From contig CAJUEW010000007.1 of NCBI GenBank assembly GCA_910585465.1, positions 62,001 through 126,000 of the forward strand: DNA of 64,000 bases, read 5' to 3'. Positions 42,976 to 51,053 of the stretch are shown in pieces. The stretch's first letter is position 1. Each line of letters opens with the position of its first letter. The position numbers were made by a program, and so were the translations under genes. The notes beneath the pieces are model-generated. The model searched no databases, was not told the DNA's origin, and was given only the letters and a program-made list of their open reading frames with translations. This DNA is from an uncultured Lachnospiraceae bacterium. GTDB taxonomy: Bacteria; Bacillota; Clostridia; Lachnospirales; Lachnospiraceae.

Positions 42976-43476
42976 ATGAGATATTTATGTAGATGGCTGG
43001 CACTGGGGATCTGCGCGATACTGGCCTTATTGACCATATTTCTGGTGCTGCCGGGATTGTTTCAGATTCATCCTATGTCCGTGCAGAGCGGGAGTATGGA
43101 GCCTTCCTATCCGGTAGGCAGTATTATTTATGTAAGAAAGGCCGATGAGAGTCAGTTAAATGAAGGGAAGGTCGTGACCTTCCATCTGCCGGAAGAGCAA
43201 ACCTTTATAACTCATAGAATTGTCCGGGTAGATAGACAGGAACGGTTAATTTATACGAAGGGGGATACCAATGAACTGGAGGACAGTCTTGCCACATCGT
43301 TTTCTGATGTAATAGGCAGTCCGCTTGTGTGCATTCCGTATCTGGGATATGTGGCAGGGTATTTGTCCAGCACAGTCGGAAAAATCGGTATTTTGCTGTC
43401 GGTTGTGATGGTGTGTATTTTATCCTGGATGGATGGGGCGCTGCAAAAGCATGAGGAAGAGGTGCAGCGGGAATGA
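42976..43476 (+). CDS. sipW: Signal peptidase I, SipW (ER/archaeal) type
   Basis: A 166-residue membrane protease with an N-terminal span (LALGICAILALLTIFLVLPG). The nucleophile is S40 in SGSMEP. The general base is a histidine, H80 in FITHRIV, rather than the lysine of ordinary bacterial signal peptidases, which marks the SipW class. A second span lies near the C-terminus (YLGYVAGYL to GILLSVVMVCILSW). SipW processes TasA/camelysin-type proteins; the next gene overlaps by 4 bp and is the probable substrate. Confidence 0.9.
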   Translation: MRYLCRWLALGICAILALLTIFLVLPGLFQIHPMSVQSGSMEPSYPVGSIIYVRKADESQLNEGKVVTFHLPEEQTFITHRIVRVDRQERLIYTKGDTNELEDSLATSFSDVIGSPLVCIPYLGYVAGYLSSTVGKIGILLSVVMVCILSWMDGALQKHEEEVQRE

Positions 43477-44075
43477 GTAAGAGGCAGTGTTTAACTTTTC
43501 TGCTGGGAGCTGCGGTTTATATTCTGTCCGCTGCGGGGATCGGGCTTACGATGGCTCATTTTATGAATCGGGAAGAGGCGGTCAGCGCCGACTCATTGGA
43601 GCAGGTGCAGTTTAGTCTGTGTATGCTGGATTCGGAGGAGGAATATAAGGACAGCTGTCTGTCGGGGCTTTTGCCGGGACAGGCTGTCGAACGTAAGCCT
43701 GCTGTTGTAGTGGATGGGGATTCTCCCGAGGCTTATATCAGAGTGAGAGTTTCCTTCGGGGGAGTCCTGAAGGAACCGAAGGAGGAGAGCAGGGAGGCAA
43801 GGGCGGAACGCCTTAAGAGAATTCGGGAGCTTAAAAGCGGTATCCGGTTCTGCGACGGCTGGCTGGAGGGGGAGGAAGGCTGTTATTATTATCAGAAGAA
43901 GGTTACATCCGGCAGCATAATTCCGATCTATGACAGAGTGCTGATTCCGGAAAGCTGGGATAATAGTATAGCAGAGCAGATGTTTACAATAGAACTGCAT
44001 GCGGAGGCTGTCCGGGCAGACTGCCTGGAGCCGTGGATGAAGGGGGGAGGCGGAACGATAGAAAGCTGGGAATAA
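43473..44075 (+). CDS. Candidate SipW substrate, TasA/camelysin-like secreted protein
   Basis: A 200-residue exported protein. The start MSKRQCLTFLLGAAVYILSAAGIGLTMAHFMNREEAVS fits a SipW-cognate signal peptide followed by a short acidic stretch. A beta-rich region (EAYIRVRVSFGG) and YYYQKKVTSGSIIPIYDRVLIP resemble the TasA/camelysin group, which builds extracellular fibres. It has a four-base ATGA overlap with sipW. The similarity is inferred from pattern and neighbour. Confidence 0.6.
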   Translation: MSKRQCLTFLLGAAVYILSAAGIGLTMAHFMNREEAVSADSLEQVQFSLCMLDSEEEYKDSCLSGLLPGQAVERKPAVVVDGDSPEAYIRVRVSFGGVLKEPKEESREARAERLKRIRELKSGIRFCDGWLEGEEGCYYYQKKVTSGSIIPIYDRVLIPESWDNSIAEQMFTIELHAEAVRADCLEPWMKGGGGTIESWE

Positions 44076-44132
44076 ATGAAAAAATCATTTATTATGGAAA
44101 CCGGAAGAAAGGAATACAGCCGGGAGTGTCAG

Positions 44133-44166
44133 CTTTCACAAAAAATCATATGAATTTTTGTGAAAG
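44133..44166. repeat. 34-bp palindrome between the sipW operon and the S10 promoter
   Basis: CTTTCACAAAAA and TTTTTGTGAAAG enclose TCATATGA; only one base pair (44145/44154) breaks the symmetry. It lies 39 bp before the -35 of the S10 promoter. It may be the sipW-operon terminator or an operator; the lack of a loop favours a protein-binding site. Confidence 0.6.
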
Positions 44167-44204
44167 TTTGTAGAAAATGTTTTCACCAGGAATGAAAAAA
44201 AGTC

Positions 44205-44233
44205 TTGCAAAACCCGGCTCTTTCCTATATAAT
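44205..44233 (+). promoter_or_regulatory. Main promoter of the S10 ribosomal protein operon
   Basis: TTGCAA (44205-44210) and a perfect TATAAT (44228-44233) with a 17-bp spacer. The start would be near 44240, giving a leader of about 235 bases before rpsJ. Confidence 0.85.
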
Positions 44234-44239
44234 AAACAA

Positions 44240-44474
44240 CGTTGTGACATGATAGCGATGAAACGCGAGGTTGCCGCGCGAAAGGCGCGGGTTTTCCGTG
44301 GAGCGAATGTCAAGTTAGCAAACTGGCGACAAGTCACTGTACAAATTAAGATGTCTCTTTTGGTTAAAGAAAGGGAACAGCGTGCGATTATCACTGCGAT
44401 ACGCACGGGAGAGTGTACAGTCACCACTTGTCGTACTGGCAATGAATAGTACGAATAAGGAGGCGGCTTTTTTT
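44240..44474 (+). ncRNA. Structured leader RNA of the S10 operon (candidate cis-regulator)
   Basis: The stretch holds no gene but clear pairing. CCGCGC (44274-44279) pairs with GCGCGG (44285-44290) around GAAAG. ACTGTACA (44336-44343) pairs with TGTACAGT (44414-44421), extended by GCGACAAGT and ACTTGTCGT just outside. Inside that long stem CGTGCG (44391-44396) pairs with CGCACG (44402-44407). Such leaders often bind a ribosomal protein, L4 being the one known for the S10 operon in E. coli. The ligand here is unknown. Confidence 0.6.
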
Positions 44475-44792
44475 ATGGCAAGTCAAGTAATGAGAATCAC
44501 AATGAAAGCATACGATCATCAGTTGATCGATGCATCCGCAAAGAAAATTATTGAAACAGTAAAGAAAACGGGATCACAGGTGAGCGGGCCGGTGCCGCTG
44601 CCGACTAAGAAAGAGGTAGTGACCATCATCCGTGCTGTGCATAAGTACAAAGATTCCAGAGAGCAGTTCGAGCAGAGAACTCATAAAAGATTGATTGACA
44701 TCATTGCACCGACGCAGAAGACAGTTGACGCATTGTCCCGTCTTGAGATGCCTGCAGGTGTGTATGTTGATATTAAAATGAAAACCAAATAA
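44475..44792 (+). CDS. rpsJ: 30S ribosomal protein S10
   Basis: A 105-residue protein of the small-subunit head, also the NusE transcription factor. MRITMKAYDHQLIDASAKKI and GPVPLPTKKEVVTIIRAVHKYKDSREQFEQRTHKRLIDI are diagnostic. The start MASQVMRITM has AAGGAGG 10 bp upstream. It opens the S10 operon; a 122-bp spacer with the palindrome AACCGCGCGGTT and GAATGTG/CACATTC arms separates it from rplC. Confidence 0.98.
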   Translation: MASQVMRITMKAYDHQLIDASAKKIIETVKKTGSQVSGPVPLPTKKEVVTIIRAVHKYKDSREQFEQRTHKRLIDIIAPTQKTVDALSRLEMPAGVYVDIKMKTK

Positions 44793-44914
44793 GCCATGCA
44801 TAGACGGCGGAACAGAACCGCGCGGTTTATTTGGCTGAAACCTAAAAAGATTCCTGCGGCTAGAATGAATGTGGTCACACATTCCGCTGTAGAGAAAACA
44901 GGAGGAAATTAAGA

Positions 44915-45550
44915 ATGAAGAAAGCTATTTTAGCAACGAAAGTCGGAATGACTCAGATCTTCAACGAAAACGGAGTTTTAACTCCGGTCACTGTATTACA
45001 GGCTGGTCCGTGTCTCGTGACTCAGGTGAAAACCGCAGAGAACGACGGATATAACGCAGTACAGGTTGGATTCGTTGACATCAGGGAAAAACTGGTGAAC
45101 AAACCACGGAAAGGACACTTTGACAAGGCTGGCGTTGCTTATAAGAGATTTGTCAGAGAGCTGAAATTAGAAAATGCTGCTGAATATGCAGTGGCACAGG
45201 AAATTAAAGCAGATATCTTCGCTGCAGGCGATAAGATTGACGCGACCGCAATCTCCAAAGGTAAAGGCTTCCAGGGCGCAATTAAGAGACTTGGACAGCA
45301 CAGAGGACCGATGGCTCATGGTTCCAAATTCCATCGTCACCAGGGTTCCAACGGCGCATGCTCTGATCCGAGTAAAGTGTTTAAAGGAAAAGGAATGCCG
45401 GGTCATATGGGCTCCAAGCAGATTACCATTCAGAACCTGGAAGTAGTGAAAGTTGATGCTGAAAATAATTTACTGTTAGTAAAAGGTGCGGTACCAGGAC
45501 CTAAGAAAGCTTTAGTTACTATTAAAGAAACTGTAAAGTCTGGTAAGTAA
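44915..45550 (+). CDS. rplC: 50S ribosomal protein L3
   Basis: A 211-residue large-subunit protein near the peptidyl transferase centre. It begins MKKAILATKVGMTQIFNENG, and the central loop RLGQHRGPMAHGSKFHRHQGSNGACSD with KGKGMPGHMG is the rRNA-binding loop. Length is normal. GGAGG precedes the ATG. Second gene of the S10 operon. Confidence 0.98.
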   Translation: MKKAILATKVGMTQIFNENGVLTPVTVLQAGPCLVTQVKTAENDGYNAVQVGFVDIREKLVNKPRKGHFDKAGVAYKRFVRELKLENAAEYAVAQEIKADIFAAGDKIDATAISKGKGFQGAIKRLGQHRGPMAHGSKFHRHQGSNGACSDPSKVFKGKGMPGHMGSKQITIQNLEVVKVDAENNLLLVKGAVPGPKKALVTIKETVKSGK

Positions 45551-45578
45551 GGTTTGAAGGGAAAGGAGGAACACACAA

Positions 45579-46199
45579 ATGGCAAACGTATCTGTTTATA
45601 ATATGGAAGGCAAAGAAGTTGGCGCTATGGAATTAAGCGATGCGGTATTCGGTGTTGATGTGAATGAACATCTGGTACACATGGCAGTAGTTGCACAGCT
45701 TGCGAATAAAAGACAGGGAACCCAGAAAGCGAAAACCCGTTCCGAAGTTTCCGGCGGAGGAAGAAAGCCGTGGAGACAGAAGGGAACCGGACATGCCCGT
45801 CAGGGTTCTACAAGAGCTCCCCAGTGGACTGGCGGCGGCGTAGTATTTGCTCCGGTGCCAAGAGATTATACAATCAGACTGAACAAGAAAGAGAAGAGAC
45901 TGGCTCTTAAATCTGCTCTGACCAGCAGAGTGCAGGAGAACAAGTTTATCGTTCTTGACGAGCTGAAATTTGATGAGATTAAGACTAAAAAGATGCAGGC
46001 AGTAATGGATGCACTGAAAGTATCCAAGGCATTGGTTATTCTGAATGAGAATGATGAAAATGTTGTTAGGTCTGCAAGAAACATTAAAAACGTTCAGACA
46101 GCTTTGACGAATACCATTAACGTATATGATATTTTGAAATACAATACTGTAATCGTTACAAAAGCTGCTGTTGCAACCATCGAGGAGGTATATGCGTAA
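45579..46199 (+). CDS. rplD: 50S ribosomal protein L4
   Basis: A 206-residue protein of the exit tunnel wall. The tunnel loop EVSGGGRKPWRQKGTGHARQGSTRAPQWTGGG is typical. In E. coli L4 represses its own operon; the long leader before rpsJ makes a similar role possible here. Its stop overlaps the L23 start by one base. Confidence 0.98.
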   Translation: MANVSVYNMEGKEVGAMELSDAVFGVDVNEHLVHMAVVAQLANKRQGTQKAKTRSEVSGGGRKPWRQKGTGHARQGSTRAPQWTGGGVVFAPVPRDYTIRLNKKEKRLALKSALTSRVQENKFIVLDELKFDEIKTKKMQAVMDALKVSKALVILNENDENVVRSARNIKNVQTALTNTINVYDILKYNTVIVTKAAVATIEEVYA

Positions 46200-46498
46200 T
46201 GGCTGATATTAAATACTATGATGTAATCCTCAAACCGGTTATTACCGAGAAAAGTATGGATGCTATGGGCCAGAAGAAATATACCTTTCTGGTGCATACA
46301 GAAGCAACCAAGTCTCAGGTAAAAGAAGCAGTGGAGAAGATGTTCTCGGGAACAAAAGTAAAGAGTGTCAATACCATGAACTGCAGCGGAAAGAGCAAGA
46401 GACGCGGTATGACAGTGGGAAAGACTGCTAAAACAAAGAAAGCAATTGTACAGTTGACTGCTGACAGCAAGGATATCGAGATTTTCGAGGGACTGTAA
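46199..46498 (+). CDS. rplW: 50S ribosomal protein L23
   Basis: A 99-residue protein at the exit-tunnel mouth, docking trigger factor and SRP. Motifs: YDVILKPVITEKSM and KYTFLVHTEATKSQVKEAVEKMF, then NTMNCSGKSKRRG. It starts in the L4 stop (TAATG), and GAGGAGG lies inside rplD. A spacer of 118 bp with a hairpin follows before rplB. Confidence 0.98.
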   Translation: MADIKYYDVILKPVITEKSMDAMGQKKYTFLVHTEATKSQVKEAVEKMFSGTKVKSVNTMNCSGKSKRRGMTVGKTAKTKKAIVQLTADSKDIEIFEGL

Positions 46499-46504
46499 GA
46501 TAAA

Positions 46505-46552
46505 CCGGGGGAAGAAAAATGAATTTTCATGGTTATCTTCCGCCGGGGCTGA
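46505..46552 (+). repeat. Hairpin in the rplW-rplB spacer
   Basis: CCGGGGGAAGA pairs with TCTTCCGCCGG across about 22 bases, with an alternative pairing of GATAAACC and GGTTATC. No T run follows, so an RNA processing or regulatory hairpin is more likely than a terminator. Confidence 0.5.
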
Positions 46553-46616
46553 TTGCTGAACTATATGTTTACTACAAACATGATGACTAAAGTAGAGTTT
46601 GAAAGGAGATAAAGTA

Positions 46617-47459
46617 ATGGGAATTAAAACTTACCGCCCATACACACCTTCCAGAAGACATATGTCCGGATATGATTTCGCTGAGATTACCAAAAGTACT
46701 CCGGAGAAATCTCTGACTGCTTCCTTAAAGAAGAATGCCGGACGTAATGCCCAGGGTAAAATCACTGTAAGACACCGCGGAGGCGGTTCCAGAAGAAAAT
46801 ACAGAATCATTGACTTCAAGAGAAGAAAAGACGGTATTCCGGCAACGGTTATCGGAATCGAATACGATCCGAACAGAACCGCTAATATCGCATTAATCTG
46901 CTACGCAGACGGCGAAAAGGCTTATATCCTTGCGCCGCAGGGACTGAAAGACGGAATGGTCGTTATGAACGGACCGGAGGCTGAAGTGCATGTGGGAAAC
47001 TGCCTGCCGCTTGAAAATATTCCGGTTGGTACTATGGTTCATAACGTAGAATTATATGCAGGCAAGGGCGGACAGCTGGTTCGTTCTGCAGGCAACAGTG
47101 CACAGCTTATGGCTAAAGAAGGCAAATATGCAACCTTAAGAATGCCATCTGGTGAAATGAGAATGGTACCAATAGGCTGCCGTGCAACCATCGGTGTTGT
47201 AGGCAACGGTGAGCACAACCTGATTAATATCGGTAAAGCAGGCCGTAAACGCCATATGGGTATCAGACCTACTGTCCGCGGTTCTGTTATGAACCCGAAT
47301 GATCATCCGCATGGTGGTGGAGAAGGAAAGACTGGTATCGGTCGTCCGGGTCCATGCACACCTTGGGGTAAACCGGCGCTTGGTCTGAAGACAAGAAAGA
47401 AAAACAAGCAGTCCAATAAGCTGATCGTAAGAAGAAGAGACGGTAGAACATTTAAATAA
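46617..47459 (+). CDS. rplB: 50S ribosomal protein L2
   Basis: A 280-residue protein essential for subunit joining and peptidyl transfer. The start MGIKTYRPYTPSRR has AAAGGAG upstream; an earlier in-frame start at 46599 would overlap that site. The catalytic-region loop RGSVMNPNDHPHGGGEGKT with its conserved histidine is intact. Normal length. Confidence 0.98.
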   Translation: MGIKTYRPYTPSRRHMSGYDFAEITKSTPEKSLTASLKKNAGRNAQGKITVRHRGGGSRRKYRIIDFKRRKDGIPATVIGIEYDPNRTANIALICYADGEKAYILAPQGLKDGMVVMNGPEAEVHVGNCLPLENIPVGTMVHNVELYAGKGGQLVRSAGNSAQLMAKEGKYATLRMPSGEMRMVPIGCRATIGVVGNGEHNLINIGKAGRKRHMGIRPTVRGSVMNPNDHPHGGGEGKTGIGRPGPCTPWGKPALGLKTRKKNKQSNKLIVRRRDGRTFK

Positions 47460-47478
47460 TTAAGAGGAGGTTTCACCA

Positions 47479-47757
47479 ATGGCTCGTTCGTTAAAAAAAG
47501 GACCATTTGCAGATGCTAGCTTACTGAAAAAAGTAGACGCAATGAACGCAAGCGGAAACAAGGCTGTTATTAAGACCTGGTCCCGCCGTTCCACCATTTT
47601 CCCGCAGATGGTTTCCCATACATTTGCAGTTCATGATGGAAGAAAACATGTGCCGGTATATGTTACCGAGGATATGGTAGGACACAAGCTTGGAGAGTTC
47701 GTGCCAACCAGAACCTACAGAGGACATGGAAAAGACGAGAAAAAATCCAGACGTTAA
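47479..47757 (+). CDS. rpsS: 30S ribosomal protein S19
   Basis: A 92-residue head protein. MARSLKKGPFADASLLKKVDA and TWSRRSTIFPQMVSHTFAVHDGRKHVPVY are diagnostic. AGGAGG precedes the start; 19 bp after rplB. Confidence 0.98.
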   Translation: MARSLKKGPFADASLLKKVDAMNASGNKAVIKTWSRRSTIFPQMVSHTFAVHDGRKHVPVYVTEDMVGHKLGEFVPTRTYRGHGKDEKKSRR

Positions 47758-47787
47758 CAGTCAATTTTTGGAAGGAGGTTTCATCTA

Positions 47788-48177
47788 ATGGCAAAAGGAT
47801 CCAGAAGTCAGATTAAAAGAGAGAGAAATGCGAAAAAGGATACCAGACCATCTGCTAAGTTATCTTATGCACGTGTTTCTGTCCAGAAAGCATGCTTCGT
47901 ATTAGACGCCATCAGAGGTAAAGATGTACAGACAGCGCTTGGCATTGTTGCTTACAATCCGAGATATGCTTCTACATTAATAGAAAAATTATTAAAATCC
48001 GCAGTTGCAAATGCGGAGAACAACAATGGAATGAAAGCTGAGAATCTTTATGTTGCAGAGTGCTACGCAAATAAAGGACCGACCATGAAGAGAATCAGAC
48101 CAAGAGCACAGGGCCGTGCTTATCGTATTGAGAAAAGAATGAGCCATATCACAATTGTGCTTGATGAGAAGAAATAA
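47788..48177 (+). CDS. rplV: 50S ribosomal protein L22
   Basis: A 129-residue exit-tunnel protein. The C-terminal hairpin loop GPTMKRIRPRAQGRAYRIEKRMSHITIVL reaches into the tunnel, where changes can give macrolide resistance; it looks wild type. The N-terminus (MAKGSRSQIKRERNAKKDTRPSAK) is some 15 residues longer than usual, as in other Lachnospiraceae. Confidence 0.97.
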   Translation: MAKGSRSQIKRERNAKKDTRPSAKLSYARVSVQKACFVLDAIRGKDVQTALGIVAYNPRYASTLIEKLLKSAVANAENNNGMKAENLYVAECYANKGPTMKRIRPRAQGRAYRIEKRMSHITIVLDEKK

Positions 48178-48188
48178 GGAGGGCAATC

Positions 48189-48845
48189 ATGGGACAGAAA
48201 GTTAACCCGCACGGCCTTAGAGTCGGTGTTATTAAAGACTGGGATTCCAAATGGTACGCTGAAGCTGATTTTGCAGACTGCTTAGTTGAAGACTATCAGA
48301 TCAGAAAGTTCCTGAAGAAAAAATTATACAGCGCAGGTGTTTCTAAGATTGAGATCGAAAGAACCTCTGATCGCGTAAAAATTATTATTTCCACTGCAAA
48401 GCCTGGAATGATCATCGGTAAGGGCGGCGCTGAGATTGAGAAGGTAAGAGCTGAACTGCAGAAGATGACTACGAAAAAGGTAGTTGTGGATATCAAAGAA
48501 GTGAAAAGACCGGATCGCGAGGCCCAGCTTGTGGCTGAGAACATCGCTCAGCAGCTGGAGAACCGTATCTCCTTCCGCCGTGCTATGAAATCCTGCATGG
48601 GAAGAGCTATGAAATCCGGTGCAAAGGGAATCAAGGCATCCTGTTCCGGACGTCTGGGAGGAGCTGATATGGCCCGTACCGAGACCTATTCCGATGGTAC
48701 CATCCCACTGCATACTTTAAGAGCAGATATTGACTATGGTTTCGCTGAGGCAGATACCACCTACGGTAAAATTGGCGTTAAGGTGTGGATCTACAAGGGC
48801 GAGGTTCTTCCAACAAAGGCAGCAAAGGAAGGGAGCGATAAATAA
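48189..48845 (+). CDS. rpsC: 30S ribosomal protein S3
   Basis: A 218-residue protein at the mRNA entry site. The start MGQKVNPHGLRVGVIKDWDSKWYA and the KH-domain motif IIIGKGGAEIEKVR-like segment MIIGKGGAEIEK are clear. AAGGAGGG precedes the start. The stop shares one base with the L16 start. Confidence 0.98.
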   Translation: MGQKVNPHGLRVGVIKDWDSKWYAEADFADCLVEDYQIRKFLKKKLYSAGVSKIEIERTSDRVKIIISTAKPGMIIGKGGAEIEKVRAELQKMTTKKVVVDIKEVKRPDREAQLVAENIAQQLENRISFRRAMKSCMGRAMKSGAKGIKASCSGRLGGADMARTETYSDGTIPLHTLRADIDYGFAEADTTYGKIGVKVWIYKGEVLPTKAAKEGSDK

Positions 48846-49282
48846 TGTTAATGCCAAAGAGAGTAAAACGCCGTAAACAGTTCCGCGGTACAATGGCTGG
48901 TAAGGCGTTAAGAGGTAATAAAATTACAAATGGTGAATACGGTATTGTCGCTATGGAGCCATGCTGGATTAAATCCAATCAGATTGAGGCAGCCCGTATT
49001 GCTATGACCCGTTATATCAAGCGTGGCGGTAAAGTCTGGATTAAGATTTTTCCGGATAAACCTGTAACCAATAAACCGGCTGAAACACGTATGGGTTCCG
49101 GTAAAGGAACACTGGAATACTGGGTGGCAGTTGTAAAGCCAGGACGCGTTATGTTTGAGATTTCCGGCGTATCCGAGGAGATTGCAAGAGAGGCGTTACG
49201 TCTCGCTACTCATAAGTTACCCTGCAAATGCAAAGTCGTTTCTCGTGCAGACTTAGAAGGCGGTGATAACAGTGAAAATTAA
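48845..49282 (+). CDS. rplP: 50S ribosomal protein L16
   Basis: A 145-residue protein contacting the A-site tRNA elbow. MLMPKRVKRRKQFRG at the start and RMGSGKGTLEYWVAVVKPGRVMFE in the middle are diagnostic. The end overlaps rpmC by 11 bp. Confidence 0.98.
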   Translation: MLMPKRVKRRKQFRGTMAGKALRGNKITNGEYGIVAMEPCWIKSNQIEAARIAMTRYIKRGGKVWIKIFPDKPVTNKPAETRMGSGKGTLEYWVAVVKPGRVMFEISGVSEEIAREALRLATHKLPCKCKVVSRADLEGGDNSEN

Positions 49283-49472
49283 TAAGTATGTAGAAGATTT
49301 AAAGGCAAAATCAGCTTCTGAATTAAATACAGAATTAGTAGCTGCTAAGAAGGAACTTTTCAATCTGAGATTCCAGAATGCAACCAACCAGTTAGATAAC
49401 ACTGCAAGAATCAAAGAGGTCCGCAAGAACATTGCCCGGATTCAGACTGTTATCGCTGAGAAGAACGCATAA
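49272..49472 (+). CDS. rpmC: 50S ribosomal protein L29
   Basis: A 66-residue helical protein next to L23. GTG 49272 is chosen because it gives the standard N-terminus MKINKYVEDLKAKSASELN and AAGG lies about 10 bp upstream; a GTG at 49263 is also in frame. KKELFNLRFQNATNQLDNTARIKEVRK is the family signature. Confidence 0.96.
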   Translation: MKINKYVEDLKAKSASELNTELVAAKKELFNLRFQNATNQLDNTARIKEVRKNIARIQTVIAEKNA

Positions 49473-49512
49473 AATTCCTGTGATATCAGTTTGAGAAAGG
49501 AGATAGATAATC

Positions 49513-49767
49513 GTGGAAAGAAATCTGAGAAAAACACGTGTTGGTAAAGTTGTTAGCGATAAGATGAATAAGACAATTGTGGTTGCTGTGGAAGACCATG
49601 TAAAGCATCCGCTTTATGGAAAAATCGTTAAGAAAACCTATAAATTAAAAGCTCATGATGAGAACAATGAGTGCGGAATCGGTGATACCGTAAAAGTTAT
49701 GGAAACCAGACCATTGTCCAAGGATAAGAGATGGAGACTGGTCAGCATTATTGAAAAAGCCAGATAG
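49513..49767 (+). CDS. rpsQ: 30S ribosomal protein S17
   Basis: An 84-residue OB-fold protein binding the 5' domain of 16S rRNA. It begins with GTG (MERNLRKTRVGKVVSDKMNKT), with AAAGGAG upstream. Signature KTYKLKAHDENNECGIGDTVKVMETRPLSKDKRWRLV. Confidence 0.97.
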   Translation: MERNLRKTRVGKVVSDKMNKTIVVAVEDHVKHPLYGKIVKKTYKLKAHDENNECGIGDTVKVMETRPLSKDKRWRLVSIIEKAR

Positions 49768-49779
49768 GAGGATGCTGCA

Positions 49780-50148
49780 ATGGTACAGCAGGAAACAAGA
49801 CTTAAGGTTGCTGACAACACCGGTGCAAAAGAATTACTCTGCATCCGCGTTATGGGCGGCTCTACCAGAAGATATGCAAATATCGGTGATGTAATTGTTG
49901 CCACCGTTAAAGATGCAACACCAGGAGGTGTTGTTAAAAAGGGTGATGTAGTAAAGGCAGTTGTGGTACGTACTGTAAAGGGTGCACGCCGTAAAGACGG
50001 TTCCTACATCAAATTTGATGAGAACGCTGCGGTTATCATCAAAGAGGATAAGAACCCGAGAGGAACCCGTATCTTTGGGCCGGTAGCAAGAGAGCTTCGT
50101 GAGAAACAGTTCATGAAGATTGTGTCCCTTGCTCCGGAAGTATTATAG
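49780..50148 (+). CDS. rplN: 50S ribosomal protein L14
   Basis: A 122-residue protein, first of the spc part. MVQQETRLKVADNTGAKELLCIRV and RGTRIFGPVARELREKQFMKIVSLAPEVL are the conserved ends. Spaced 12 bp after rpsQ. Confidence 0.98.
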   Translation: MVQQETRLKVADNTGAKELLCIRVMGGSTRRYANIGDVIVATVKDATPGGVVKKGDVVKAVVVRTVKGARRKDGSYIKFDENAAVIIKEDKNPRGTRIFGPVARELREKQFMKIVSLAPEVL

Positions 50149-50161
50149 GAGGTATCGGAAT

Positions 50162-50473
50162 ATGTCTACAATAAAAATCAAAAAGGGTGATACCGTAAGA
50201 GTCATTGCCGGTACTGAAAAAGGCAGTGAGGGTAAGGTTATCGCGATAAACCGCAAAAACAACACTGTTTTTGTGGAAGGCGTAAATATGCTTACAAAAC
50301 ACACAAAACCGTCACCTGCAAATCAGCAGGGCGGAATTGTTCATCAGGAGGGCCCCATCGACATTTCCAATGTAATGTATGTAAGCGACGGAAAGGTATC
50401 CAGAATCGGGTATAAGATGGATGGAGACAAAAAAGTCCGCGTTGCAAAAGCAACGGGTAAAGTGATTGATTAA
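50162..50473 (+). CDS. rplX: 50S ribosomal protein L24
   Basis: A 103-residue assembly-initiating protein with a KOW motif (IKKGDTVRVIAGTEKGSEGKV). The start MSTIKIKKGD has GGAGG about 10 bp upstream, and a longer reading to 50120 would overlap rplN. Confidence 0.97.
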   Translation: MSTIKIKKGDTVRVIAGTEKGSEGKVIAINRKNNTVFVEGVNMLTKHTKPSPANQQGGIVHQEGPIDISNVMYVSDGKVSRIGYKMDGDKKVRVAKATGKVID

Positions 50474-50499
50474 TATTGGAGAGAGGAGGTCCGAAAAAG

Positions 50500-51039
50500 T
50501 TGAGTAGACTCAGTGAACAGTACAAAAATGAGATCGTAGATGCTATGATCAAAAAATTTGGATATAAAAATGCAATGGAAGTGCCGAAGCTTAACAAGGT
50601 TGTTATCAACATGGGTGTTGGCGAGGCAAAAGAAAATGCAAAAATACTGGATTCTGCAGTGAAGGATCTGGAGACGATTGCCGGACAGAAGGCAGTTGTG
50701 ACCAAGGCCAAGAACTCTGTCGCAAACTTTAAAATCCGTGAGGGTATGGCAATTGGCTGTAAGGTTACGCTTCGCGGCGAGAAAATGTATGAGTTTGTAG
50801 ATCGTCTGGTAAACCTTGCGCTGCCGCGCGTGCGCGACTTCAGAGGCGTGAATCCGAATGCATTTGACGGCAGAGGAAATTATGCGCTTGGTATCAAGGA
50901 ACAGTTGATTTTCCCGGAAATTGAATACGATAAGGTGGACAAGGTAAGAGGTATGGATATTATTTTCGTTACCACTGCCAAGACAGATGAGGAAGCCCGT
51001 TATCTGTTAAGCTTATTCAATATGCCATTTGCCAAATAA
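50500..51039 (+). CDS. rplE: 50S ribosomal protein L5, TTG start
   Basis: A 179-residue protein of the 5S rRNA particle. The start is TTG 50500: AGGAGGT stands 9 bp upstream and the protein then begins SRLSEQYKNEIVDAMIKKFGYKN, as in L5 homologues. An ATG-like reading at 50476 lies before that site. Signatures NMGVGEAKENAKIL and PRVRDFRGVNPNAFDGRGNY. Confidence 0.97.
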   Translation: MSRLSEQYKNEIVDAMIKKFGYKNAMEVPKLNKVVINMGVGEAKENAKILDSAVKDLETIAGQKAVVTKAKNSVANFKIREGMAIGCKVTLRGEKMYEFVDRLVNLALPRVRDFRGVNPNAFDGRGNYALGIKEQLIFPEIEYDKVDKVRGMDIIFVTTAKTDEEARYLLSLFNMPFAK

Positions 51040-51053
51040 GAGGAGGGAATTTC

